Of a DNA stretch of 64,000 nt, positions 45,701 through 56,629 are shown piece after piece. The notes under the pieces are model-generated. The model worked only from the letters and a program-made list of their open reading frames with translations. It was not told the origin of the DNA and searched no databases. Each line of letters starts with the position of its first letter. The stretch's first letter is position 1. Source of the stretch: Evernia prunastri (taxonomy: Eukaryota > Ascomycota > Lecanoromycetes > Lecanorales > Parmeliaceae); contig NKYR01000030.1 in the NCBI GenBank assembly GCA_003184365.1, forward strand, positions 1-64,000, read 5' to 3'. A program made the translations under genes and the position numbers.

Positions 45701-46473
45701 AGGTGGAATCCTAGAAGTGGCTCAGTACCGTAATGAACCGCAAAATCTCCCGATGCAGCCGAAGAAACAGCGAACATAGGGTTGACGTCTCCTTTGCCAT
45801 TCAGCCGAGAGACGTCCTCTCTGTTCCCTGCTACGACGCCTGTTTTCCAGAATTCTCGGTATACATAGCTCATCGTCTCGCTCGCATTAAACCAGAATGG
45901 ACCAGCGGACCGTATACCGGTACCAAGACTCATATTACCAATATCTTTGCTGCGCTGTGCGATGGCAATTCTGGCTTGAGGAAAATTTTCCGTCGAGGCA
46001 TAGCGCGACCAATACCGACGGAGCTCCTGTAGTGTGGCCTTATCCACGTACTGAATGTACTTGCCATATGAAGACGATGCCCATTTTTCTGTAGATTGCG
46101 AGGCCTCTACCAACGTCGCGGCGTGGTTACGAAGCATGGATAGAGTTCCCACTGGTACGTAGAAGTGGTAGAAGAGGTCCCATAGCTCTGTAATTGGGCG
46201 TCCGGCCGTAATGAGCGTCAGAAGGACCACATTCCGTGCAAGTATTGCCGGTTCGATATCGCAGCATGTGAAGCTTACAGTCCGCGTGGTGTTGTGTCCT
46301 TGCTCGCACCACAGAGAAAAGAGGATGTTCCTTGGATCCCCACAAGCCAAAGAGAGAATCTTGATAGTCTCCTGCTTCTGGCATGCTGGAAGCTCCCGGA
46401 GTAGATTGACCGCAGGCGTATTGCCAACTGGATAGAACCAGTACTTAAGTTGGACGTAAGTTGGAGAGAACAT
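42793..46473 (-). CDS. MYND zinc-finger protein with DUF4470-type N-terminus
   Basis: A single exon of 1226 residues. The N-terminus (FYPVGNTPAVNLLRELP, ILSLACGDPRNILFSLWCE, FTCCDIEPAILARNVVLL) is the fungal DUF4470 pattern: the LACGD/CDIEP arrangement resembles a methyltransferase-like nucleotide fold, but activity has not been shown. A long middle section of unknown function follows. The last 40 residues form a MYND finger, CDRC...CGGCRKVRYCGPECQKAARKEHRKDC, with all seven Cys and one His ligands. MYND fingers bind proline-rich partners. It is probably cytosolic or nuclear. It is convergent with IMP3 and divergent from the next gene across 1.1 kb. No lesion is seen. Confidence 0.85.
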   Translation of the reverse strand: MFSPTYVQLKYWFYPVGNTPAVNLLRELPACQKQETIKILSLACGDPRNILFSLWCEQGHNTTRTVSFTCCDIEPAILARNVVLLTLITAGRPITELWDLFYHFYVPVGTLSMLRNHAATLVEASQSTEKWASSSYGKYIQYVDKATLQELRRYWSRYASTENFPQARIAIAQRSKDIGNMSLGTGIRSAGPFWFNASETMSYVYREFWKTGVVAGNREDVSRLNGKGDVNPMFAVSSAASGDFAVHYGTEPLLGFHLPEAFQERVPKQRGGAAEQSKRAVAIAKSQFKAWCESFGKYVSNNRVHVSFFCGEALALSHDLQLAITLDQKPGPVARTYVKPWSACPLLLDGHVNLNGSGDLPYGPFDVIDTSNLGDHVGVINVLSATTPLLRRDASSTLYTESLLMSSEDISTSLSTVLGSDVATFSLLIGLAPSGLLTGVTLDAVSNETALFRVAQGYTNHQKQYRMRVSWRYPKFSDASVVRVLENSTGSDPQLKFEPKELADYLFDIYRTMFAHEDVSKMMAKFARVNAGPYLIDLQRYTRAGMVALLRLVKATVQVDWAQTMNLFNNHVETDRSLLVGSNSFQEFYVHLHNLGVWTNQCFEKSPSQLRTDFGLPLRPTSGEKGILAADNPPSVVQLVLVVPREKLTVFTGRTPDAIGTPALHVSVAQTIGQNQYENKFYSFHAFFGNAAYEDSTGTASIGEEDEHGWLGSADLVITCAVPAFGLLTGPRNGIQAALMINTNPDSIMRFQQLGMRMAVFETGFYDEKRLFVCRDAPKLDTLRASPMQKEWTKKVSLQTKSSYQTIVKLDPSHRATHLQSHMDFPTSSAESKALSTGAAVTAIECSPSTVILQIGSSLKRPVIFPFPIQGSKSKTRIARKSSWVEVEVPIFTALDGDRFDSWTQMVLESGRPPLCWSIPRIKLELQPVVTFPKNGDPSWVRTFMGTTLSDAERPLSKLDQATTTNAKFDLKQSLNTLFQTFAGLNENCKGPKKTFQLTIETSGAHTLVFLTGIRHDLDLGSIVMEAYVVPFTIPRVKELMQALQALQDTEPRSLLLSDDESTLWKRMLPALAERCRTWQHKPTCEYQTKGGAGAPLSTEPGRSPLCSCGQGQISGAALAKLGLKEWAPFAKYAVRVAIAPIFPVPYVESSMSDVGKRPRAERTQHGAGTPMPTPTPAGAVVARCDRCGKAGERLLACGGCRKVRYCGPECQKAARKEHRKDCMRG

Positions 46474-47539
46474 GTCGGGCTGTTAGGAAGGAATAGACAC
46501 TGTCTCTGGTCTTTCGGTAGGCAGGTGGGTAATGCACGGTCAGTACAGCAGTTTCAAGAGGGGAAATGAGGGCAGTGACTTGTGAAAAGTGGGATGATAG
46601 TAAAGCAAGGAGTTATGTGGCTAGAACACAGGAGACTGAAGCCAAGCAGACCCAGCGTGCAAGAGCCCCGTTCTGTGCAGAAGGGTGCGGTCAAAGAAGA
46701 CGGAGGAAAGGCGGTCAGGAGAGGTCAAAGTCACAGAAAATGTGAAATGATATGGAACTTGGGGAGGATGAGTAGGTACAACCCCGATTCGGGTGCTATC
46801 ATATCATGTAATAGCTTGCTCAACACCAAGACAACGGCGTTCAGATGAAGCAAGTACCTAGCCAAGTACTCTTCAAGACGGATTGTCCTTCAGCATAAAT
46901 TGTTATCCCGAATATACATACATAAATGACACAGCGCATAAGGCTTGTGGCGTATTGCATCAGTTGCAAGCTTTGGTAGCTTTGGTAGCTCTAGTTGTTA
47001 CTCTAGAGTCCTGGGGTCTGAGCGCGCTCTTGCGCGTTAGAATTCGCAACGGCGCTAAAAAGACGTTTGGAAATGACCAGGATCATGGATGTTGTATCTG
47101 TGGCTAGTATATATTACTTTGCTAATAATAATAAAGTACCTGCGATAAGCAGCAAGTAATCAACTTATTAGCAAGCTACTTCGTGTCATTCCAGATGATT
47201 CATATCGTCTTCTAAATGGCATTTATATAAACCGACTTACCTACTCCTTTGTTCTCAACTTCCCCCCACCTTGACCGCCTTGCCAAGCCTCAGTCAGTCA
47301 TCCATTCTTTAGCTCCAAGGTCTCATAAAATCAAGAGTCACACGAGTCACACGAGTCACCCTCAGCTGCTGCCTCAACTTGCCACTACATTCATCAAGTC
47401 CTTAAACTTCTTGGAAATCTTCAGAAGGCACAGGAGCAACTCTCGCTGCAACTCGTCCTACGCGCCGGCCCAGCTGGGGCTCGATTGCGCAAAGGAAAGA
47501 CAGACATCAAATCCACTACAAGACAACGGTTGAATCACC
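46474..47539. promoter_or_regulatory. Divergent promoter region, 1.07 kb
   Basis: Lies between the start codons of the MYND gene (minus) and the next gene (plus). Includes a CT-rich leader near 47250-47300 and a tandem of gagtcacac at about 47336-47360 just before the plus-strand gene. Short frames are not credible. Confidence 0.5.
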
Positions 47540-49282
47540 ATGGCATTCCGTCAACCTACGTTGGTCCCTGCGACTCGCCAGCCCCCTGTGCAAGATCCAC
47601 GGGACAACCTTGCGACCACTGTTCCCTCACCACTACACCGAGAGCTTGAGCCATCGCAGGAATGGGTCCTCTTCCCAGCAGGTTCAAGCACCGAAACTCA
47701 GACTCGCTCGACCATACAGGCGTCTACAGCTGAACTGTCGAGGCTAAGCGACTTCGGCTCGTTGGAAGCCAAGTCAAGACAAGACGAGAGTATTCCCTGC
47801 GAGGCTACAAACGGCTCCGTCGACGACGATGAGGACTTGGACAGCCTAGACGAAGGTCTACATGCCTTTCAGGAACCTTCGCCCCTACACAGACCAGGAA
47901 TCTTCGAACCAAACGGTTCCATACTGCCCCGGCATGATGGAATGGGCACATTCCCTACGGCAAGTCCACCTCTCCAAGAGCAGCTATGGCACTTTGAACA
48001 GTTCAATCCGCGGAAGCGATCAATCGGGCCCGGGCGCCATAGGAGAAGATCTAGTCTGCAACGGAGAATCGACGCCGTTGAAGACCACGATGTTGCAAAC
48101 ATTGAAGCCGAAACAAGAGAAAGGATTGAAAAGTGGAGGATGGAACAATCCAGGGTCCTGTTGGATGAAATTGCGAAGGAGACCAGGCGGAGAAGGACGA
48201 GTATGGTAAGCCAGCGAGCAGAAACGACATCCGGTTCTGCTGGCCTGGAGCAGATCATTCAAGACTCACTTGCTGAAAATACTGGCGGGAGAGGGACAAC
48301 AGAGCCTCTCAGGGCGAGGTCGCCACGTATGGAAGAAAGCGAATCTTTCTGGCAGCGTGTCACTCGGCGAGTCATTCGAGATTTCATTGGTGTTGACGAT
48401 AATCTACTATCAGTCATATTCGGAGAATCGCTTCCCACAGGGAGGCAAGACGGCAACCCTCCTTCAGGATCTGCCTCCTCAAGATTGTCACCTCTCGACA
48501 ATTCATCACCTGTGTCTACTGGCACTGGTTGGGAAGGACGGCTTTTGGATCGTCTTTCTCGTGAGCTAGGAATGTTACTACAGCAGCTCACAGAGCACCC
48601 AGGCGCATTCAGCACCGTCGACACCCCCTTCAATCCTTCCACCTCAGACTACGCTGGTATGCCAGTCACAGTGCCAACATCTTCAAGATCACAGCCGAAG
48701 CCCTGGACGTCCACCCCAAATGTAGCCTCATCCTTTGACTTCAGACCGACCTTGCAAGACGCATCTCTCCCCGCGGAAAAGTCCGCCGCTGATTCCACAC
48801 ATGCTGCCCTCTGGGGCATTGAAGAAGAACCCGCTTCCACACCCCCAGAAGACGACCGCGAGTACTGGGAACAAACTCCAGACATCAAAACTGTCTTCCG
48901 CTTCCTCCACAACCGTTTCACCTCCCAGCGGCGGCCCTCAACCACAAGCAAACCGCCTCTCAATATCGCCACAACGTCAACCCCCGACTCCTTGCGCCGC
49001 GCAGCCATCATACGGCAATATCACCCGCTGGTTTCACGCGCTGCGCCAACTTGGGAACAGAGACATGGGCATGCGAGACGGCATAGCTTATTGAGGAGGA
49101 GAAGCGGAAGCAGTTGTGCGAGCAGCATTGTCGGCAGTGCGAGAAGGATGGGACTGAGAGGGGGCAGTCTAGGCAGCTCGAGCAGGAACTACTGGGACCT
49201 TGGCGGTAGCGCTGTAGGAAGCGGTGGCGGCAGTGCGATAAATGTTGGAGGAGGAGGATTGGGTGCTTGGGGGGAGTTCTGA
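47540..49282 (+). CDS. Conserved fungal protein of unknown function, largely disordered
   Basis: A single exon of 580 residues with good start context (atcaccATGGCA). It begins with Pro/Ser-rich sequence and EWVLFPAGS; then RLSDFGSLE and an acidic patch DDDEDLDSLDEGLHAFQEPS, which I associate with a widespread but unassigned ascomycete family. A charged helix (ETRERIEKWRMEQSRVLLDEIAKETRRRR) follows, then SFWQRVTRRVIRDFIGVDDNLLSVIFGE, probably a small folded helical unit. The C-terminal half has DREYWEQTPDIKTVFRFLHNRFTS, a basic stretch and a Gly/Ser-rich end. No enzyme motif or membrane segment is seen. Confidence 0.75.
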   Translation: MAFRQPTLVPATRQPPVQDPRDNLATTVPSPLHRELEPSQEWVLFPAGSSTETQTRSTIQASTAELSRLSDFGSLEAKSRQDESIPCEATNGSVDDDEDLDSLDEGLHAFQEPSPLHRPGIFEPNGSILPRHDGMGTFPTASPPLQEQLWHFEQFNPRKRSIGPGRHRRRSSLQRRIDAVEDHDVANIEAETRERIEKWRMEQSRVLLDEIAKETRRRRTSMVSQRAETTSGSAGLEQIIQDSLAENTGGRGTTEPLRARSPRMEESESFWQRVTRRVIRDFIGVDDNLLSVIFGESLPTGRQDGNPPSGSASSRLSPLDNSSPVSTGTGWEGRLLDRLSRELGMLLQQLTEHPGAFSTVDTPFNPSTSDYAGMPVTVPTSSRSQPKPWTSTPNVASSFDFRPTLQDASLPAEKSAADSTHAALWGIEEEPASTPPEDDREYWEQTPDIKTVFRFLHNRFTSQRRPSTTSKPPLNIATTSTPDSLRRAAIIRQYHPLVSRAAPTWEQRHGHARRHSLLRRRSGSSCASSIVGSARRMGLRGGSLGSSSRNYWDLGGSAVGSGGGSAINVGGGGLGAWGEF

Positions 49283-50730
49283 GGCGGTTCCCGACGGTTG
49301 TTTGGCAGTAGGGAAGGGAACCGGGCTACCTTGTAGGGCATTCTCGGCTGCATCGTCTCTTGTGGGATCTAGGTGATGGGTCATGGGTTGCATGTGTCAC
49401 GAACCGTCATGGCTTCTGCGAACATTTTGCATTTGGTAGTGATGATAGATTTTCCAACTCCGCTCGGAGAGTCCAAAGTCATCTTTGCGCCTGACCTTAT
49501 GCTCCTTTTGCATCCTCAGCGAGATTCCAAACCCAAAACGTGCTATTTGGCCGTGGTCCGGCTTGGCTACCAAGGCTACTGGCCTAGACTGCCGACTACC
49601 TTACCTTACCTTACCTTAGTGAGGCTGACGGATAGAAAAGTCCTAGTGTACCTAGGTAGGTTGCATCAAACCTTATGCTACCTCTACATGACAACGATAA
49701 GGTAGTTTCGTAGCTCTTATGGAAGAAGGGGCGGTAAACGACAAGAGATTCAACATTCGAAACAGATTCGAAGCAGATGACACGCGACGAGTAGGTACAA
49801 GACTAAGTTCGGGGGAAGTTTTCCTTGAGGTTACTCGTATCAGATGAAGGCATAAATAACCGGACCGTGGGAACAAGGCATTCCTGCCGCAATCTTATCT
49901 CTAAGGTAACTCCGCATCATTTACCAACCAAGGCCCACGGGTACTTTACGATTCGAGATCTTCCTTGGGACCAGATCCTAGATGCAGCTATGCTTGGAGA
50001 CCACATAGCCATAGCCAGCGCATTTGCAGCCATTGCTACGGAATGCTGTGGTAGCCATGCTCGAAGGCAGGTACGAGAGGTTCACCATCAACCTTCACCT
50101 CTCCGCATCAGCAGCACGCTCCTGAGATTGTCTCGCCGGCTAAGGTTTCTCACCAGGGCTGGCAGGAGAAGTATTCCTAATAGCATCCATTCGTCTGGTA
50201 ACGCTATGTATGGGGAGTGCAGCTTTTCTTTTCCTTTCTCGTTACTCAGAATAGAGGTCCTGAGATCCTATATTGATGAAATACCAAGATATGTATGACC
50301 ATGGGGTTCAGCATGGCGATCATCTGGTTTTGAAACAGAAGGCATACAAGTTGTATAATTTTCTCAGGACGACTTCGAACTCTTTCAATTAGTAGCAACT
50401 TCTTTCTAAGAACTCACGAATCGTACTCCAGACTTTTAAAAATACCCAAATCATACCCTTTGAGGTACTGTTACGGACCTGCGGGACTTCCGTTCTGGTA
50501 ATGACATGATTGGGAATTAGCGGCATGATTCGGTAAGAGTATCATTTTTGGGGCTGGGAGGGGGAAGTCGAACCGCTTGCCAGCTTGTTGCTTTAAGATC
50601 ATTACACAGTAAGCTTTTCCTGGGTTCCGTCCTCTTTCTGGATCTCCATTCTGCATTCTTACAGCTGAGCTCCCTATTAACCCACTGATGAGATTACTCT
50701 TCACTGATCAGTGCATCGTTGCCGCTGAAC
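49283..50730. other. Intergenic stretch
   Basis: A (tacct)n-like run lies near 49598-49620. A 157-codon frame at 49825-50298 lacks protein character. The right end must hold the promoter of the DUF6536 gene. Confidence 0.45.
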
Positions 50731-53456
50731 ATGTCCCAAGACGAAGCTAATCCGAAAGAGTTGAGAGGGGGCGATCCTCTAGACCCCATCACACCTCTAC
50801 TCACTGAGGTATCTTCGAACCTTGAGCGCAATCGTACCAATCTCTGGGGAACCTCCTTCTACATCGCCTGTGGGTGTTATTGCCCACACTGAGTTCGTAC
50901 GGCTAATTCAATCAAAGCCTGGGTTCGAAAATATCGATCAGTCTTCAAGCGTCGAGGGACGCCGTCCAATGCCTCAGAGACCGAGCACGAACAAAGTACA
51001 CCCTTAAATTGGGAAGAGCTTGAAGCTACCTCACAAGTACCCACAATAGATGACGGTCCTCGGTTTGCATCGTTGGAGTATCTGGGTCCATGGTTTCCGG
51101 AAGCAAATCCAGCTCATCCAAAAGCTCAAACCTGGCGCACCTGGCGATCTAAAAGGCAAACGGTTTTGAGTACTTGTTCAATCGTCGCATGTCTAGTACT
51201 TCTTATCAATGTCGCTGGGACAATATATTTCAAGATCAGGTGGAAAACTACTGACGATCTAGGAACGATATATCGAGGAAATTGCTCCCAATCACATCGA
51301 CTTAGCTCAAGCCTTCATATACTCATCAACATCCTAAGCACAACGCTACTTGGTGCATCGAATCTCTGTATGCAGCTTCTGGCTGCGCCGACACGTCGAG
51401 AAATAGACGAAGCGCATGGGAAACATGCTTGGCTTGACATTGGAATACCTAGCTTCCGAAATCTCAGCTATATCAGTAAAAGGCGCAGTACGGCTATATG
51501 GCTCCTTGCTATGTCATCGATCCCGTTACACTTCCTGTAAGTGTGACTCAACATAATAGATTAGATCGGGCTTGGAATGACATTAGTGATCACAGCTATA
51601 ATTCTGCGATTATTCCTACAGTGGCGGTAAATTCATTTGCCTATATTGTTGTGGATCCAAGTTTCCTTGAGGGAAGTTCTTGGAATACATCTGAAACTGT
51701 ACAGACTCGGCTCTCTCAGGAGTCATTTTCGGACAATATGACTTGGATGCTGCAGACATGGCATGGATTGGATCTACAGTCGACTGTTCGGTCGATGCAA
51801 ATCAACGCAAGAAATAGCACGCGTTATACCCGGATCGATACTCTAGACTGCATTCTCACTTACAACGACTTGCTAGGAAATCGCTCGGATTTCATAATGG
51901 TCAGTTCAACAACGCCCGACGGCAACAATTCGTTACTCGCATATGGAATGAGCACCTCACAAACCTGGGATATAGGATACGCCCTTTGTGGGGGACAGTT
52001 TGACTGCGGTAGATTGGCGGACTTGCCCTTAAGTGAACAAATGAAGGCTATTCAAGACTGGAACATCGGCGGTCATGAAATTGAATATTGTCTGAGCACC
52101 CAGCAATCGACAGAGAACCTCTGCAGTGTCGAGTACTCGTTTCAGATAATGCTAAGTACGCGATTCACACCATTTCCATACATAACCGACCTAACAGATT
52201 ACGCTCACTAACTTGGGCTCTCAGTCGTGTGCTCTTTCAACTTCTTCAAATGCGTCTTCATATGCTACACTGCATTGTATCATTCAAGCTCCGATGATCG
52301 TCCATTAACAAATGTCGGTGACGCTATATGCTCTTTCTTGCGGGACCCAGATAAATCGACACGAGGGCTAGGTATCATCTCTAAGCAGCAGATCTCTAAA
52401 AATGTTGGCGACTGGCAAGCACCGATTGCACACAAGTATCAATATGAGCAGCCACGATGGCTACATGCTGTGACATGGAGGAGATGGGCGCTTTGCATTG
52501 GCTTGTAGGTCGCATTGTTGAACAAGCTACCAATTGAGAACTGACTACAACAGAGCTCTTGCCACCGTCATCACCGGCTCGATTTTCTCAGGTAGCGGTA
52601 TTGCAGGACTCAAAAACAGGAAATCTCCGGTCGACTTCGATTCTCTGGTCAAAATGGGCTTTGGCACGGTTCAGCCGAAATCATTCGTCGGTTTCATCAC
52701 TGCCAGCGTATGCATAAGATTATTGTCCTTTACTTTATCAAGCTGATTTGCTCCTTAGGCGTCTGCAATCAGACTTTATCTAAGTGTTGGATTCTCTAAC
52801 CTCTGGCAATTTGTGATCTCTCTTCTCCACCTGGCGTATAACGCCGTACTCACGGCTATGCTGGTGGCCAATGAATGGGATAGGTTTGGGGAGATACGAA
52901 AGCCACTTCGAGTGACCGAGCCACAGGGTCATCAACGATCCACCTATTTCGTCTCCGTGCCCTTGAAATTCGGTCTGCCCATCATCATTACCGTCAGTAT
53001 CCTACACTACACGATCTCTCAGAGCGTGTTTGTGGTATATTTGACCCGCTTTTTCTCCAATGGAATGGAGGACCTCGCGAATCGAAGTGCAACTTCTGGG
53101 TATAGTTGCGTAGCTATCATGATCTGTGAGCAGCGTCCTAGACCATCGCATTCGCGTTGAAAGATCACTGACAAACTTTAGCACTTGTGCTTGGTATTTT
53201 ACTACTTCTGGTCTTGATCCTCACCGGCCACCTCGGACGGTATCGCTGTGGAACACCTTTAGCTTCAACGTGCAGCGCCGCCATAAGTGCCGCTTGCCAT
53301 CGGCCATCCCGCGATACACAGGCCCACATGTTTCAAGTACAATGGGGTGTGGTGTCGGTGAACCCTGAAACACACGTCGGTCATTGTGCTTTCACCACAG
53401 CCAGAGATGTCACTGGGGACGAAAGCAGACCTGTGTCTGGCCATCTGTATGCCTGA
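50731..53456 (+). CDS. DUF6536-type multi-helix membrane protein
   Basis: Seven exons: 50731-50869, 50918-51536, 51596-52155, 52225-52504, 52554-52707, 52759-53125, 53182-53456, give 797 residues. After a disordered acidic start comes the DUF6536 hallmark: TWRSKRQTVLSTCSIVACLV, LINVAGTIYF, GTIYRGNCSQSHRLSSSLHI, ILSTTLLGASNLCMQLLAAP, TRREIDEAHGKHAWLDIGI and NLSYISKRRSTAIWLLAMSSI. A long probably extracellular loop follows, then helices VCSFNFFKCVFICYTAL, LWQFVISLLHLAYNAVL, LPIIITVSILHYTISQSVF and LVLGILLLLVLILTG. The C-terminus has many Cys and His. Function is unknown; such genes are numerous in fungal genomes. Intron 1 has a GTGGGT donor; all seven exons stay in phase, so the gene looks intact. 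Confidence 0.82.
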
Positions 53457-53775
53457 GCCATCGATAGCCTCGGAGCAGCCGTATGTCTTGAACCCTTCAT
53501 TGAGGTTGTGACGATAGGGCCAACGAGTTCAACAGAACCCTGGCATAGGGTCGTTTCTCAAGGCTTGTCAGCGCACGTGATGGAAGCAAAAGAGTGGGGA
53601 TATTGGATATAATGTCGCACCTGACCTTACCATCTTCGTCAAAGGTTATATTGGGCGGCATGGCACCAGCGACGGATGGTCCCGCAGTTTACCTAATCCA
53701 CAGGTCTAAGGAGTCCGAATTTGAAAGCGGGGGTTTCTCATACTTCTTCATCTCCTTTCACTGGCATCGGAAATC
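53457..53775. other. Short intergenic stretch
   Basis: No gene; probable promoter of the HD/kinase gene. Confidence 0.5.
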
Positions 53776-55235
53776 ATGGAAGTCGAAAACCATCGCCCTT
53801 TGCATGAGCCATCCATCCCATTTCTCCACCTCTTGGAACGTCTCAAAAACGTCCCCCAGACTGGCTGGGTGAAGCGTGGTATTCAATCACCAGAGAGTGT
53901 GAGCGACCATTCGTATCGCATGGGAGTCCTCTGTTGGATGCTTGAGGTACGCTATCAAAGACCCTTTGACTTGGCAGCTCTAATGGACCAAGTACAGACT
54001 CCCGGGATTGACAGGGCAAAATGTGCAAAGATGGCGGCCTTCCACGATATGGGGGAATCGATTATTGGAGACATCACCCCCTCAGACGGAATATCCAGAG
54101 GTAGCCTCAATACATCCGCTACACCGCCCTCCTACCCGAGAATGAAATCTGAGCCTGTCTAGAAATCAAACATCTTCGCGAAGGGCTTGCTATACTTTAC
54201 CTTTCCGCACTTAATCGATCAACGCACCCGACGTTCGCCGATGAGGTACAAAGTCTCTGGCAAGAGTATGAAGAGCGCAAGACAATGGAGGCTCAACTTG
54301 TCCACGACATTGATATATACGAACGTCTATCATAGGCCTACGAATATGAGAAAAGATATCGCAGAGAAAAAGATCTTGGAGATTTTTTTGAGGGTTGGGA
54401 GGAAATGATCACTACACCCGAGATTAGAAAGTGGACGGAGACTCTGGCGCTTGAGAGACAAACCTTCAGGTCCGGTGAAAAAGCTAGTGCTCTGATCGTA
54501 TTCGTGCTTGGTACTTGACCTTACCCATTGTCTGTCTATTCTCCTAATTGATTCACAGGTGGCCCTGGAGCCGGAAAGGGAACTCAATGCGCACGATTGG
54601 CCCAACATTTCGGTTTTCAGCACTTGTCTGTTGGAGATCTCTTACGTGAAGAAATCGACCGGCCGGGCTCTCCGTTCGCTACATTCATCAGTGAAAGCAT
54701 ACGGAGCTCTGTCATCATCCCTGCGCAGTTGACGGTCAGTTTATTAATGGCCAAGATGGACCTGTCAAACATTCAAAGCAAGAGAAGGTTCCTCATTGAT
54801 GGATATCCGAGAAGCATGGACCAGGCGCTGATGTTTGAAGAGGAGGTGCGTCTTACCCGCCTCTCGTCATGGTTTCGAAGTTTTTACTGATAACATGCGC
54901 TAGATCCACGATCGTAATTTCGTAATCTGTTTGGACTGTTCGGATGACGAGATGTTACGGCGTCTCAGCAGGCGTGCAGAGTCTTCGGGACGGATCGACG
55001 ACAACCCAGAGGCATTTAAGAAGAGACTCGATACCTACCAGAAAGAAAACACGCCTGTTATAGATCACCTTCGGAAAAGAGGCTCCGTCAAAAAGGTATG
55101 TCTTTATCATGGTTTCTTTTGGCGGTTACTGAACAAACGATATAGATCGATTGTTCTGGTTCTCCGGATGACGTCTATGCCTCACTCAAGCCGGTAGTGG
55201 AGGAGCTCATTCAATCAGCAGAAGCTGGTTCATAG
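53776..55235 (+). pseudogene. HD-domain 5'-nucleotidase fused to UMP/CMP-kinase, with internal TAG
   Basis: Exons 53776-53946, 53998-54100, 54163-54510, 54559-54845, 54904-55095 and 55146-55235 keep one phase throughout (396 sense codons counting codon 149, which is TAG at 54333-54335). Residues 1-150 match YfbR/HDDC2/Ygk1-type dNMP 5'-nucleotidases: LLERLKNVPQTGWVKRGI, SDHSYRMGVL, FHDMGESIIGDI and the late metal-binding Asp in LVHDID. Residues 150-190 are the family's C-terminal helices (AYEYEKRY, WEEMITTPEIRKW). A short linker then leads straight into a kinase: VLGGPGAGKGTQCARLAQHFG, HLSVGDLLREE, FLIDGYPRSMDQA, RRAESSGRIDDN. The junction crosses an intron in phase, so this is one transcription unit by structure. 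The TAG replaces an expected Gln. If real, a 148-residue HD product results, and the kinase would need a start at 54405. Confidence 0.7.
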
Positions 55236-56629
55236 CATACTGCTGTCAGAGCAGAAAGGAGATTGACCTGTGACGCATTCAGGACGCGGTAAACAAAGCC
55301 TGAAGACCACTACCCTCTAAGCGTATATCAGCGCAGCACGCCAAAAGCATTGATGTTGGCATCAAACTCTCTCGCGCTACTTTCAATTCGCTATCTAGGC
55401 GGTATCCGTCAGTGCGCTGTCCTAGTAGCACTAGGCTTCTGGTACAACCATCTAAGAGGCGCCGACAGCAGCTGCATTGTCCGCCATTTCATCAATGGCC
55501 ACGGGTACATTTGCTACGCCTCAGGCGCTGTCGAAGTTGCTGTGCGCTCCTTCAAAGGGGGGTTCTAAAACCCATTGGGTATAATTGGCTCCTGACGATC
55601 GCTCTTGCATTTCTCACGACCATTCAGTCGCAGGATCAATACGATCAAGCACGCGACCGTCTTCGTGGACGCCGTACTGACTATTCCTTCGGTGGTCGGA
55701 GACGAGGTTGCGAAGCGGACGATAGCTAGCGGTTGAGGTTACGTGTGTTGGTCGTTGCTTCGCCCGGCGTTCGCGAGCCTGCCTATGTCTTCCCTGGAGG
55801 CCTTGCACTACTGGCAATGTGATGGTTTGGAGGATATTTTTCCAAGGAAAGGAAGGAAGGGTGTGTGTGACTTACCAGCCACACAAGGCGATAAACTTAC
55901 AGAATGCATCGCCCAAGAAGTTGTATGAAGGGGTCTTGGGCAATCTCAAATAGGAAATATTTCATCCCCAATTTGAAGGATTGCCTGGGAGCACTGGGTC
56001 GGGCACGCTCTCAAAAGCAGTGAGTGGAGGGACGACCTTGTGCCCTTGTCATGGGGACTGGAGCTGCATCGAAATATGTGCCTTGGCGGATCTGGATTTG
56101 ACATCTACGAGTACCTAGGTGTTGACCCGTACCCGAGGCCCCAAAACTTCAACTCATGACCTTTTTTTTTGGCGTCTCAGCCTGCATACCTTAGCTTGTG
56201 ATAAACCATAATGCATAACGCTTCAATGGTTTCTAAACTGTATAGCGACGGGCTGGATGGTGTTGGAAAATATGCGCTCGTCTTTATCTAATAGATGATC
56301 CAGCACGTTGGCCGTAGCAGATACAAACATAGTATGGTGGTTATTATGGACAATAAATGGAGCCTCCTCCTCCTTCTTCTTCCTCTCCTCCTATAACGTC
56401 GGAGAGCCATCACAACAAAGCAAGCATAACCAGAAGCATAGCAGAACAATGCAGTCTGCCTCTTCCATCCTCAATATCTACACTCAGTCGCGCTCTATAA
56501 CAGCTTCAGGATCTGCGCGTAACATCAGGGATATCTTCAATGTCGCTGCCCAGACGCCTCGCAATGTCACTGCAATTGTTTGTTCTCACGATTTTGAAGA
56601 TGTCAAGCTAGCACCCAACTCTCAAGGTG
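55236..56629. other. Convergent intergenic region
   Basis: No gene supported; short frames lack protein character. Contains a T9-like run near 56161. Confidence 0.5.

Noticed and set aside
49825..50298. 157-codon plus-strand frame
   Set aside because: No domain, no splice signals, and the composition of random sequence.
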